Shown: piece after piece, positions 25,701-33,905 of the stretch
Position numbering within the stretch: the stretch's first letter is position 1
Layout: every line of letters begins with the position of its first letter
Assembly (NCBI GenBank): GCA_006226545.1
Contig: SBGR01000025.1
Span: 124,001-188,000, forward strand
Direction of reading: 5' to 3'
Origin: Bacteroidota bacterium
GTDB lineage: Bacteria; Bacteroidota; Bacteroidia; UBA8524
Length of the DNA: 64,000 nt
Position numbers and translations under genes: made by a program
Notes under the pieces: model-generated
Seen by the model: the letters and a program-made list of their open reading frames with translations, nothing else
Databases searched by the model: none
Told to the model about the DNA's origin: nothing

Positions 25701-25941
25701 CGAAAGCACTCGTACCACAGGACTCCGGTTCATGCCCGTGGACGAAGCGGAAGGTATTGGAACTAATTACAACATGCTAATGCGAATTGCGGAGCAAAAT
25801 GACTACCAGATCATTTCCTTTTCTCAACGCCCTTTACCTAGCTTGCAAGAAGGTGGGCAGAACGTTTATTTTTTGCAGAAGAACATGGATACAGATGAAA
25901 AAGTGAACCATGTCCCAACCGCCATACTCGGAGTAGTATAA
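22735..25941 (+). CDS. jetC: Wadjet JetC-like SMC ATPase (MukB-type)
   Basis: 1068 aa. An ABC-type head is split by long coiled coils: Walker A GDSGCGKS at residues 34-41; coiled-coil arms from about 220 to 900 with a hinge-like interruption near the middle; then the signature STGQTYAATALL (967-978) and Walker B FMPVDEAEGIG (D1003, E1004) with a following SFSQRP switch region. This SMC motor extrudes DNA loops powered by ATP and recognises small circular DNA such as plasmids. The Walker residues are intact, so an active motor is expected. It lies 2 bp before jetD. Confidence 0.93.
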   Translation: MKEYPRIHNLCTVGLIHHQDCEYRIHPFRTDFVGDSGCGKSMIADFMQLIFVGAGTFSSATTGTGPREANTMVLESPGKGTDFGYVYLNVEVERGKYLTVGTYLERNGSGSRSFLVQAGYDWSEEERLKPFEEPLSKSEIMDGDDMLPLEDFQAKLEHNGLFLKDWQRLKTFHHLLAINEILPLDLSVSADILKDYKKIIQSFSRRTLDTSKSDSLKNFLFGKEEHTRIESDYKKAIQELEQDVQTYGNNLAEIVTVTKKSQELGNLKTARFAMAERNQTWVLARVSFWSNQVKAEVSTIRNHAVPHEVNRLMLINLREKAERDKGLAESNQKPLLDAEEKALGTFTKANSENQKLKKAHGILSLLGSEDGLLERFTSYINQLSQHSLLQNMTQEIGSNWAFFEKVDWEGGYSEGLLNIQNKIKTLTEILANLDALRAYNDLNNESSLARWAVDQKRAFTNEEESVLVHFATQGITRTKPEMPNGLRFLPEPKELFEKPVNPLQVDEAGFWLSLDGVHEYVKYVHRQILDSANPLLIKEHFEQQRKGIDDKIRELKVEKNQWQKLLNLIKQVNDIEAKIEAYGQREELKNFIEHPELKLTKEQFDETIQTLEREKEIVSLFELATRDYNTAKENVSENKEALKDYKESLDELVVLDLSTHLKDELKALISDSEIQAGVQAIKEPNSPRELRQEVQQRKSRLLNYTQQQSLIDKLSNAKTEASNARLDSELLEVPIPESFEDSLTNEEVGRLGKEHDKAVLKYQNSFESVVRDFVPENDQDKFKDNYDFLGLCLAILPKSFSSLEFTEETVIQEVENHLKQIARKNQDLNERKFQRIRDLVEDVSTEISSRLDKVRRMKRIFNDDDSEITGGHFVKLEESFNADYPRAWLTRFAEEFNSQSGLFAEEGGLYDRVSKLIGIEEKLVEAFHACGGPSNAHPTATQLLDPNSYFELSFSMETKTGKRNDGSTGQTYAATALLCIARLSLLNPDESTRTTGLRFMPVDEAEGIGTNYNMLMRIAEQNDYQIISFSQRPLPSLQEGGQNVYFLQKNMDTDEKVNHVPTAILGVV

Positions 25942-25943
25942 AC

Positions 25944-26906
25944 ATGGATCTGATTAGTAAATACAACCTGAGTTGGCGTGTGTTAAAGGCACTATATACA
26001 TTATTCGAGGAAGGAAAGACCAATGCCAAGATAGGTGATGATCATTTCATTTCGCATTTAATGAGCCCCAGCAAAAGACTGTTAAAATACAGGATGGGCA
26101 ATCACAACATTATTGAGATGCGCAGCGGATACAAAGACTTTTACGAAGCCGAACTCGCTGAGAGCATGGAGGCCTATAACGAATTCCTGATAGCTCATGA
26201 CCTGGAAGCCGATGCCAGACGAAATTATACTGAAAGCGATATAGAGACGCTCATGTTCGTCAAGGAACAGGCAGCAGAGTTGAGGACAAACCTCACCACA
26301 CAAGAAGCATTCAGTACAGAGTTTTTCGATAGTGCCAAATATCTAAAGCAGAAGGACAGTGTGAGGAAAGCCGTTCTCACACTTCTGCAAGTGGATGACT
26401 TTCCTGATGAATCTCCGAAGAATCACCTTTGGCGATTCGTGGTGGATGCACCAGAACCCCGAATGATTGTAATCTGTGAAAACCTGGCAAACCTCAAACG
26501 AGGATGGAAAGCCAAAAAAAAGCAAATCACTTTGTGGTATGTCGGAGGAAACAACACCAAAATTCTAAATGATATTCCAAGCAATCAGCTCAGTCTGCCA
26601 ATCTACTATTCGTGTGATTGGGACTATAATGGACTTCTCATTTTCAATTCTGTAAAGCGCATTTTAGAGTCAAGAGGTGCTTCCGTTGAAATTCTGCTAC
26701 CACCGGCACACACGAAACGGCTACGGGTGGATTCGCCTAACCACAAAAGTCGCTGGAAGCATGGCGAAGATTTCTCTGGGTTGAATAAAAAAAATTTCAA
26801 TCAAGAAGAACGTAATCTTATAGAAGAATTAATTGAAGTCGATCAATGGATTGAAGAGGAAGCTTGGGATTTGTTTCCTACAATTGCTGCATTATCCATT
26901 CCCTAA
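25944..26906 (+). CDS. jetD: Wadjet JetD-like TOPRIM nuclease
   Basis: 320 aa. The C-terminal half carries a TOPRIM domain: E179 in MIVICEN and the DxD pair D225/D227 in SCDWDYNGLLIF, the metal-binding acids of topoisomerase VI-like nucleases. The N-terminal half contains a DNA-binding winged-helix-like section. In Wadjet, JetD cleaves the circular DNA that the SMC complex has fully reeled in. All catalytic acids are present. The gene is 2 bp from jetC, and the next gene starts 11 bp after its stop. Confidence 0.92.
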   Translation: MDLISKYNLSWRVLKALYTLFEEGKTNAKIGDDHFISHLMSPSKRLLKYRMGNHNIIEMRSGYKDFYEAELAESMEAYNEFLIAHDLEADARRNYTESDIETLMFVKEQAAELRTNLTTQEAFSTEFFDSAKYLKQKDSVRKAVLTLLQVDDFPDESPKNHLWRFVVDAPEPRMIVICENLANLKRGWKAKKKQITLWYVGGNNTKILNDIPSNQLSLPIYYSCDWDYNGLLIFNSVKRILESRGASVEILLPPAHTKRLRVDSPNHKSRWKHGEDFSGLNKKNFNQEERNLIEELIEVDQWIEEEAWDLFPTIAALSIP

Positions 26907-26917
26907 ACCAAATTAAT

Positions 26918-29900
26918 ATGAGCCATAGCCATGACCTCAAACAAATTGAAGCTGAGATAAGTGTTGAAAGCCATCGTTTACAAGTTTATAATCGGATAAA
27001 ACAAATACTCAAGGATGGACCTGTTGTTTACAAGTCTAGATGGTTTTGGGAATTATTGCAAAATGCAAAAGATGCGGTTGGTTTAAAAGGCACTGTTAAA
27101 GTTTGGGTGAATTTGTCGGATAATGAAATCTGTTTCAAGCATTCGGGTGCCCCATTCTTATTGAAGGAAGTAATGCAGCTTATCGTACAGGGGTCTTCTA
27201 AATCACGTGAGAAAGAGAAAACCGGAAGGTTTGGTACCGGTTTCATGACCACATATGTTTTGGCGGAGCAAGTAAGAATCAAGGGACTTTTGGACGACAA
27301 GGAGCAATTTGATTTTATTTTAGATCGAAAATGCGCTGACGAGATTGAATTCATTCGAAAACAGGATGAGAGCAGAGAGCGATTGAATCAGTCGATTCTA
27401 CCCATTCAATCATTTGATGATATTCCATATGCAACCAGTTTTACTTATTACTGTGATCCTAACACATTTCAATTAGCTCTTGAAGGAATGAATGAAAATC
27501 TGCTTGTAATTCCATTAGTATTAGCCTTCAATTCCAAAATCAATGAATTCCAAGCAATAGTCGGAGGTAAGTCAAATAGGTTTGAGGTAGTAGACAGACA
27601 ACCGCTAAAGTCCAGGATTGAAAATGTGCTATGTGAAACGGTTACACTACACATTGGTGAAGTAAAGAAAGAAATCAAAATAACTGCACTTAGTGAAGAA
27701 GACCTGTCCGTTGTGAGCTTTCACGATTCTGATACAAGCTTTCGAAATCTTCCAAGGTTGTTTTTCGCATTTCCGTTGCTGGACAGTCGTAAACTTGGGA
27801 TACAATTTTTTATCAATTCAGAGTCATTCGATATCCGACCCGAAAGGGAGGATATTAATCTAGGTGAAAGTGAAGATGAAGCTATTAAGAATAACAAAGA
27901 TCTTCTAGAACGGGCATTTGAATTTATCCCCGAACTGCTTTTAATTCTTAAAGAACAAGGAGTTGAGAGCTTACATAAGCTCATTCGTATTAGCTCTAAC
28001 GGAATTGATTCTTGGGATAATGAATGGCTGCGGAAAAAGAAGTTGCGATTGATTGATTCATTCTTGGAAGCTGAAATTATTCGTTCCGCTCATTGGCAAG
28101 GAGAAAAAAAGCTAAAAGAACTGGTCCTCGCAAAAGATGAAAGTGAGAAGATTACAAATGATCTTCACGAACTATTAAGAGTCTTATATCCCGAAGCTAC
28201 CCCAGAATTGGAAATGCTAAAGCAATTAACTCAAACTATAGATGATTATAAAGTATTGGGTACTTCACAAATAGAGATGATTTGGGAAGTGGAAAGACTA
28301 TGCGAATATGTGGAGAGAGGAAATATTCTTGAGGATTCAGAGTTGTTTCAGAAAATCCCAGTTGCGGAGATAAGATGGAACTGGTTGAATTCCTTCTATT
28401 CTATTTTGAAACTGAAAGACCGAAAGCTATTCAGTGAATACGCAGTTATACTCAATCAACTAGGAGCGTTTGTTCAGGGGGCAAATAATCTCAGAACTGA
28501 TGGAGTAAATGATGGGGAGTTGCTTAACATCTCAACTCTACTTAAAAAAGAACTAAGGGAGAATCTCATTGAACAAAAACTGACAACAGTTTTAAATGAA
28601 CTGTACCCAAAATTAACCAGAGAAGAGGTAGTCAGTAATCTTATAACCAGCCTGAATAAATTTAGTGAAGAGGAATATAATGATAGAGATTTAAGGTTCG
28701 CAAATGCCAGGATGCTAAAATGGTTGATAGATCACAAGGACATTGACCGTATCAAAGCATTTCAAATACTAGTTTTGAGTAAAAGTGGCATTATCAAGAA
28801 AACCTTCGACACGGGGGCAAAGCATAAGCTCTTAGCACCAAAGCATAAATGGAATGTTGACTTTCCATTATTTGCAGAACTCGTGCGAACCTCTGATTGC
28901 ATGCACAATTGCTATGTTGATTTCCTTGGAAATGAAGATTTTGTCTACCTGGAAGAAAACAATTGCATCGTTCAAACTCCCCTAATCAAAAAGAAAGAGA
29001 GATTGAATAAATCGGATTTACCAAAGCTTCTCATTAACAAAAGTGACATAGTTAAGTTTCTCAATGAACAGGGTGAACCTCCAGAAATTGAATTAAATGA
29101 TTTTGTACTCTTCACGGGCAGTGACGGTCACATTTTTAAGAATCGTCAAAGTGCTAAAGGGGCACTAGATATTCTGAGGTTTGTACTTCAGGAAGCAACC
29201 GTCAATGACAGGGACTTTAATCAAGTGCAAACCGTTATTACCGGAGATGGAATAGAAGTTCAACTTAGAAAATCGCTTTGGGTAGGACGTTTACAAGAAG
29301 TTCAATGGGTCTATTATGAGCGAGACGCTTCTTCCTCTGAAATTGTGGAAACAGGTGAACTTCCTTCTTCTCACAACATTGCCAAACTTATTGAAAAGGT
29401 TGAGGAACTAAAACAGCTTATTAAAACTCCTAGATCCGCAGAACTTTTAGGGTTGATAGGTGTGTCGGTAGCAGATTTAATCAGAAGTCTTCTTCCAAAC
29501 AAAAGAGAGCAGGCAGATTGGGATAAAGCTTTTATGAAATTGCTTACAGCAGGCCTCAGCGCGGAGGATGCGAATAAAATGCTCAATGACGACAAGACTA
29601 TAGAAGAGTTTCGAAAAAGAGAAAAAAACAGGGAGCTAATTAAAAGGAATCAAAAATTAGGCTTTGGTTTAGAAGCAAAATTTAAAAATTTAGTTGAAGG
29701 ATTTGATAGCCGATTTAAAGTTGAAAGGAGACCATTTGGAAGCGATTTTGTAATTGAGGATGATTTTGTTGATATAGTTGATGGGCAACAAAAAGAATTG
29801 TTATTCGGATTTATGAATAAGCTAATTGAGCTTAAAGTAACAGGACGTAATTATGCTGCAATGACACCGCTTCAAGCTCAAACGGCAGTTGATAGAAAAG

Positions 29901-30187
29901 AAGATTTTATTTTGGTTGTATTAGAGGTGATAAATGCTGATTTCTCTGAACAATCAATTTTAGATAATGCAAAAGCTGTTGACGACATTGGTTACATTAT
30001 TCAACAAAAATTTTCAGAATATACATCGTATACGTCATCTGAATCAAACCTTATTAGAGATGATAATAAAGTGCAGATTGATATTGGTGATGGTGGAGAT
30101 ATTAGATTTAGAGTAAAGCAGGAGGTGTGGAGAGAATCTAAGTCGCTTAGAGAGTATTTAGAATTGCTTATTAAGCCTGAATTATAA
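26918..30187 (+). CDS. Sacsin-like GHKL ATPase with nuclease-like C-terminus (fifth Wadjet-operon gene)
   Basis: 1089 aa from the ATG at 26918. The N-terminus (~20-125) is a GHKL/HSP90-type ATP-binding fold: N-box WELLQNAKDA (E45, N49), a FKHSGAPF loop in place of the usual D-x-G, and the lid GRFGTGFMTTYVL. A long helical middle is followed by a C-terminal DUF3883-like PD-(D/E)XK candidate (GSDFVIED...KLIELKVTGRN, then MTPLQAQTAV). Proteins of this type occur in defence islands; their mechanism is unclear. The start is 11 bp after jetD, so it belongs to the operon, although canonical Wadjet has four genes. The ATG at 26864 (inside jetD) is rejected. Confidence 0.85.
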   Translation: MSHSHDLKQIEAEISVESHRLQVYNRIKQILKDGPVVYKSRWFWELLQNAKDAVGLKGTVKVWVNLSDNEICFKHSGAPFLLKEVMQLIVQGSSKSREKEKTGRFGTGFMTTYVLAEQVRIKGLLDDKEQFDFILDRKCADEIEFIRKQDESRERLNQSILPIQSFDDIPYATSFTYYCDPNTFQLALEGMNENLLVIPLVLAFNSKINEFQAIVGGKSNRFEVVDRQPLKSRIENVLCETVTLHIGEVKKEIKITALSEEDLSVVSFHDSDTSFRNLPRLFFAFPLLDSRKLGIQFFINSESFDIRPEREDINLGESEDEAIKNNKDLLERAFEFIPELLLILKEQGVESLHKLIRISSNGIDSWDNEWLRKKKLRLIDSFLEAEIIRSAHWQGEKKLKELVLAKDESEKITNDLHELLRVLYPEATPELEMLKQLTQTIDDYKVLGTSQIEMIWEVERLCEYVERGNILEDSELFQKIPVAEIRWNWLNSFYSILKLKDRKLFSEYAVILNQLGAFVQGANNLRTDGVNDGELLNISTLLKKELRENLIEQKLTTVLNELYPKLTREEVVSNLITSLNKFSEEEYNDRDLRFANARMLKWLIDHKDIDRIKAFQILVLSKSGIIKKTFDTGAKHKLLAPKHKWNVDFPLFAELVRTSDCMHNCYVDFLGNEDFVYLEENNCIVQTPLIKKKERLNKSDLPKLLINKSDIVKFLNEQGEPPEIELNDFVLFTGSDGHIFKNRQSAKGALDILRFVLQEATVNDRDFNQVQTVITGDGIEVQLRKSLWVGRLQEVQWVYYERDASSSEIVETGELPSSHNIAKLIEKVEELKQLIKTPRSAELLGLIGVSVADLIRSLLPNKREQADWDKAFMKLLTAGLSAEDANKMLNDDKTIEEFRKREKNRELIKRNQKLGFGLEAKFKNLVEGFDSRFKVERRPFGSDFVIEDDFVDIVDGQQKELLFGFMNKLIELKVTGRNYAAMTPLQAQTAVDRKEDFILVVLEVINADFSEQSILDNAKAVDDIGYIIQQKFSEYTSYTSSESNLIRDDNKVQIDIGDGGDIRFRVKQEVWRESKSLREYLELLIKPEL

Positions 30188-30270
30188 CAGGGGCTTCTTT
30201 TAGAGGATAAAGATAAGACCAGTAATAATCAGGTTTACAGACCTAATACAACTAAGACTTTGTCTTATAA

Positions 30271-30278
30271 TATTTTTG
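30271..30278 (+). promoter_or_regulatory. -7 element (TATTTTTG) for the small HTH-like gene
   Basis: An exact TAnnTTTG match lies about 80 nt before the ATG at 30359, in the 171-bp gap after the ATPase gene. No matching -33 TTG was found. Confidence 0.35.
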
Positions 30279-30358
30279 TCAAAAGGTACTTAGAATATGC
30301 AATCTGTTGTAAAAGTAAATTGAATTAAGGACCTTCACGAAAATTGTATAAGCTACCC

Positions 30359-30583
30359 ATGAACTTAAAAGAATTAGCAAGCATTCTGGCAACAATGTAT
30401 GGTTCAGCTCCTAAAGGCTATGCCGTTGCGAACATCCATCTTTTCGGAATCAAATATGCAAATCAAATTGCAAATTTTTCAAAGAAAGAAATTATAGAAG
30501 AATCAGGAATTCGTAAATCATATTTGACAGAACTAAGTAAGGGCATTAAGCTTGCTGAATTGCTCAAAAATGAGAAGTTATAA
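30359..30583 (+). CDS. Small HTH-like protein of unknown function
   Basis: 74 aa from the ATG at 30359 (MNLKELASILATMYG). It is soluble. The N-terminal helix and the stretch SKKEIIEESGIRKSYLTELSKGIKLAEL look like a short helix-turn-helix, as in small accessory-region proteins of Bacteroidota. No family or partner can be named. An earlier in-frame TTG at 30344 is less likely. It is convergent with the HTH gene at 30609-30986, with 25 bp between them. Confidence 0.55.
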   Translation: MNLKELASILATMYGSAPKGYAVANIHLFGIKYANQIANFSKKEIIEESGIRKSYLTELSKGIKLAELLKNEKL

Positions 30584-30608
30584 GGGGTTGTTTCTGATTT
30601 GAAAATTG

Positions 30609-30986
30609 CTATTTCAATAGCGATATAATCAAATCCTTATCTGCCAATCTAGATTCAAGAATTTCAATCTGCTTCTGAAGCAGTGCAAGTTTATCCTTGT
30701 CAGCGCCTTGGTTTTTCTCTTTTACTTCAACAATAACATCTTCTGGTTCTGCTTGTGCAGGTTTTTTTCCTGTTTCAAGCTGAAGAGTGATAGGCAGGTT
30801 AATGAATTTCGAAATCTCAACCCATTTTTCCAGACTTAGCTTACGGTTATTTAGTGAATTTAAAAAGCCGGGATAGCTCATGTTGATCCCTTTAGAGAGT
30901 TGGCCTTTGGACATTTTGGTTTTCTTTAAGACAAATGCAAGTTGCTTATATAACTCGTCTATTTCTTTGTGATTGCTACTTCCCAT
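30609..30986 (-). CDS. XRE-like regulator with coiled-coil tail
   Basis: 125 aa. Residues ~15-75 form a helix-turn-helix (VLKKTKMSKGQLSKGINMSYPGFLNSLNNRKLSLEKWVEI), followed by a linker and a C-terminal coiled coil of about 25 residues (KLALLQKQIEILESRLADKD), which would oligomerise. It resembles the small HTH-plus-coil regulators frequent in Bacteroidota islands and has the same layout as its neighbour at 31081-31368. Target unknown. A regulator of the upstream defence operon or of the T9SS protein gene is plausible. Confidence 0.7.
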   Translation of the reverse strand: MGSSNHKEIDELYKQLAFVLKKTKMSKGQLSKGINMSYPGFLNSLNNRKLSLEKWVEISKFINLPITLQLETGKKPAQAEPEDVIVEVKEKNQGADKDKLALLQKQIEILESRLADKDLIISLLK

Positions 30987-31080
30987 CCGATTATAGTTTG
31001 GTTGTCTACAGTCACGAATGTATTAGTTTGATTTGAGATTTAACTAGGTGTTGTGTTTTGGCTTGTTATCAATACTTAGT

Positions 31081-31368
31081 TTAGGGCTTAGTATTCTCCT
31101 TCCTAAGCAAGGACATCATGGCTTTCAGATTAGTATTCTCTTCCTTCAAAGCCGAGATTTCTTTGAAGACCGGGGTATAATGGATAAAGAAATCGTATTC
31201 AAGTGCCATACTGATGTTCTTTAGCAGATCAGTGTCAATAGATTTTCTTCTGTAGATGCTATACACTCCTTCACGTGATTTAGAGATACGTCGGGCAAAT
31301 TCACTCGAGGTAATTCCTCGGCGTTTGACCACCTTTAGTATCTCGCTTCCAATGTGAATGGATTGCAT
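31081..31368 (-). CDS. Small HTH regulator with coiled-coil tail
   Basis: 95 aa. It consists of an N-terminal HTH (LKVVKRRGITSSEFARRISKSREGVYSIYRRKSI) and a C-terminal leucine-zipper-like stretch (ISALKEENTNLKAMMSLL). It is divergent from the secreted-protein gene at 31567. Two near-identical 13-bp direct repeats lie between them at 31419-31453 and are good operator candidates. The shared architecture with 30609-30986 suggests the two are paralogues or interacting regulators. Confidence 0.72.
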   Translation of the reverse strand: MQSIHIGSEILKVVKRRGITSSEFARRISKSREGVYSIYRRKSIDTDLLKNISMALEYDFFIHYTPVFKEISALKEENTNLKAMMSLLRKENTKP

Positions 31369-31418
31369 GGCTCAAAAATGCAATTTGAAAGTATTCGTTG
31401 GTGGGCGGAAGCGGTTCA

Positions 31419-31453
31419 ATAAGTACCCAGTACCGGTTTTATAAGTACACAGT
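31419..31453. promoter_or_regulatory. Two 13-bp direct repeats, candidate operator
   Basis: ATAAGTACCCAGT (31419-31431) and ATAAGTACACAGT (31441-31453) differ at one base and are spaced 22 bp start to start, about two helical turns, so two proteins would bind the same DNA face. They lie between a divergent HTH gene and the secreted-protein gene. Confidence 0.6.
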
Positions 31454-31566
31454 TAGCGTTCAGTTTGCGGAAGAATTACATCTTCGAGTGCATGGTGATC
31501 ATCTGATTTTGAAGTTACCCTTGAGGTAGGTCCAGTGATGATTGCCAATGGTAAATCAATCGGCGA

Positions 31567-33192
31567 ATGAAAAAAATAACCCTAGTTGTAATTGGCCTAT
31601 TAATGGTTTGTGCGGCGAATTCTCAAAATATTTTCAGGAATAATCACGGTGATACATTAACTGAATTTTCTGCTGGTGATACAGTAACCTGGGTTCTTGA
31701 TTATTGTATCAGTGCTGGTTACGAGCAGGGTAGTGGAAGTAACGCCACGCAAGCCATCGCACTTGTAAACAAAATAAAGGTTGCTACTACTTTTGGAACC
31801 TGTGGCTGGATACCAAGTCAGTGGGATACCGCTTTCGTGTATACTATCAATAACGTGAACATCGGGGGTCGCAGAATGTTCACCATAGTGCTTCCAGACT
31901 TAGGCACTGACAGTTCTGTTAGATACTTATCAATCATCAGTTACTCTACTGGTAAAATAAGAGCGACAAATGCAATCTCACACGATAGCATTGTTATCTT
32001 TAGTACACCTGCTCTTCCATTCAACGCTAAGGCTTCTATCACTAAAGACAGTGTGCACATCAGCACCAAGGGAATCTACGGTAAGGACAGCATGATTAAT
32101 ATTGCGGTCCAACCTGGAGATAGTTCGCTGGTCAAAGTAATCACAACAAATAAATTCGGCAAGTGTGCTGATAGCCTTGAACGATGGGTAGGTAATCCTT
32201 ACATCGGCGACACCATCCGTTTCACGGAGACTGAGGTTTACGAGTACAAAAGAGTATTCACTGATGCGCAACTTGCTAACATCGGTCTTAGTCAACCAAC
32301 TTACTCAGTAGACACTGGATCAATCTACGCAGTATACTACTTAGACGTTTTGAGACCAGGCACCTACAAAGCCCAGTTCAACTTTGGTTCTAAAGAGAAC
32401 ATTTACGTCGACGTGGTTCCTTCGGTTTTGGTCATCTACGCCAAGCCTAGCACCAACATCACCGTGACCAACGCCAATGGATGTTTCGGAGACAGTGCAC
32501 ATATTATGGCAGATAAGGATAGCATTGCGTGGTTTACATATGATGATCAGTACCTGCACAGCAAGAAAGACTTTTACACGGACTCAAATGGAATCTATAA
32601 GGCGAAGGTCTACAATGTGATTAATTACGAACTAAGCGTGCCATCGCATAAGCTTCCGCACATTTCTATTGCCTCTGACTTCATCGCTACGATTGATTCA
32701 TACACAGCTGCTGATAGTGTTGGTTCGGAATTTAGATTCGAAGCCTTTGACTTAAAAGGAACATACTTATATGAATGGTTTGTTGACGGAATCAGCGAGA
32801 GTAAAGGCAAACAGTTGGTTCACACACTTACTGATACTGGAATACACAAAGTGGTACTGGACGTTATGAATGTTAATTACCCACACTGTGGGTCAAAGTA
32901 CGATTCAGTGAATGTGTATGTATTGCCTAAAATTAAAAGTCCAGATGTTGGATTTGAATTCACCGAATGGGTTAAGATTTTAGTTTACCCTAATCCAATT
33001 GTAAGTCAACTAAATATTGAACATGAAGGGTTATTTACTTATCATATTTCTTCCCTTACAGGGGATATTCTAGTAAATGGTCAAGGGGAGGGGAAATGCA
33101 GCCTCCAACTAGATGACTTAGTTTCAGGTGTTTATTTCCTCAGAATTACGGCTAATGGAAATCACTATTCTTTGAAAATAGTGAAGCTGTGA
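31567..33192 (+). CDS. Secreted protein with type IX sorting domain
   Basis: 541 aa. A signal peptide (ITLVVIGLLMVCAANSQ) is followed by a Ser/Thr/Asp-rich beta-type body with repeated 'xxDSxxx' turns and, in the middle (~290-440), segments resembling Ig/PKD-like domains (KPSTNITVTNANGCFGDSAHI). The C-terminal ~75 residues are a type A T9SS sorting domain: VYPNPIVSQLNIEHEG, YHISSLTGDILVNG, LVSGVYFLRI and a final SLKIVKL. It should be exported by the Sec and then type IX pathway and attached to the surface or released. It has no catalytic motif. A cargo gene amid defence genes is notable. Confidence 0.85.
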   Translation: MKKITLVVIGLLMVCAANSQNIFRNNHGDTLTEFSAGDTVTWVLDYCISAGYEQGSGSNATQAIALVNKIKVATTFGTCGWIPSQWDTAFVYTINNVNIGGRRMFTIVLPDLGTDSSVRYLSIISYSTGKIRATNAISHDSIVIFSTPALPFNAKASITKDSVHISTKGIYGKDSMINIAVQPGDSSLVKVITTNKFGKCADSLERWVGNPYIGDTIRFTETEVYEYKRVFTDAQLANIGLSQPTYSVDTGSIYAVYYLDVLRPGTYKAQFNFGSKENIYVDVVPSVLVIYAKPSTNITVTNANGCFGDSAHIMADKDSIAWFTYDDQYLHSKKDFYTDSNGIYKAKVYNVINYELSVPSHKLPHISIASDFIATIDSYTAADSVGSEFRFEAFDLKGTYLYEWFVDGISESKGKQLVHTLTDTGIHKVVLDVMNVNYPHCGSKYDSVNVYVLPKIKSPDVGFEFTEWVKILVYPNPIVSQLNIEHEGLFTYHISSLTGDILVNGQGEGKCSLQLDDLVSGVYFLRITANGNHYSLKIVKL

Positions 33193-33217
33193 GTGCTGTA
33201 GTAGAAAGATGAATAAT

Positions 33218-33257
33218 AAATGGTTTTGCCATCAAGGCAAATGGCCATTTCTTTTTT
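33218..33257. terminator. Terminator after the T9SS protein gene
   Basis: Outer arms AAATGG/CCATTT enclose inner arms TTTGCC/GGCAAA with a small bulge, followed by a T-run at 33252-33257. It lies between convergent genes and may act on both strands. Confidence 0.7.
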
Positions 33258-33658
33258 CAAGGATGATTCGATTGTTGAATAGCCTGTTCCAACGTTTGAT
33301 ATGTCCAATGTAAGTCGATATTAATTACAGCAATTGAGACCAATTCACTAATTGAGAAATACCCAATTTCGGCCATTTCATGATCTCCATTTAAACATAC
33401 GTATCCAAAAGCAAGGTCTTCTTCAAGGTTTAATTCAGAGACATACCAATCGCTCTGGTTAAAAAAGTAATGCAGATATACTAAAGCCTTCATGCCTTTC
33501 TGTTCCTGCTCATAGAGTTTAGGCGTAGCCCTAATTTGCTCGATGATTTGAGGAATGAGAGTCTGAAGTTCATTAGAATCGAGCATCATCAATAGTTGGG
33601 CATGCGGCACAATCTTTCTCAATAGGTCCTTTTCTGTCTGATTCAATGGGATATTCAT
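33257..33658 (-). CDS. DUF2958 family protein
   Basis: About 133 aa from the ATG at 33658 (MNIPLNQTEKDLL). The family pattern is clear: PHAQLLMML...NQSDWYVSELNLEEDLAFGYVCLNGDHEMAEIGYFSISEL, ending with NIDLHWTYQTL. DUF2958 proteins are typically carried by plasmids and integrative elements and have no known activity. An ATG 10 codons upstream is a possible alternative start. It has the opposite direction to the T9SS gene, with a shared terminator. The 247 bp between it and the next gene hold nothing I can support. Confidence 0.78.
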   Translation of the reverse strand: MNIPLNQTEKDLLRKIVPHAQLLMMLDSNELQTLIPQIIEQIRATPKLYEQEQKGMKALVYLHYFFNQSDWYVSELNLEEDLAFGYVCLNGDHEMAEIGYFSISELVSIAVINIDLHWTYQTLEQAIQQSNHP

Positions 33659-33905
33659 GATAACGAAGTAGATTGTGTTTGGCATCACTTGTTATCAGTT
33701 GAGAGAGAAGATGCTAACGTATTCGAGAAAATTGCCAACGTTCAAGCATAGACATAATCTGGACTACCACTTTTCAATTCATATTATGCAAGAAAAACAT
33801 GATTGACTTAATTTCAAATGAAAAAAGGTTAGAATCAATCAGTGTTTAATTCAACTATCACCGATTTTGCAAATCCTTTGCGGGTGTGATGATTTGCATA
33901 GTAGA

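Noticed and set aside
26864-26917. ATG inside jetD as the start of the GHKL ATPase
   Set aside because: The extra 18 residues lack the family character and would overlap jetD; the ATG at 26918 sits 11 bp after the jetD stop.
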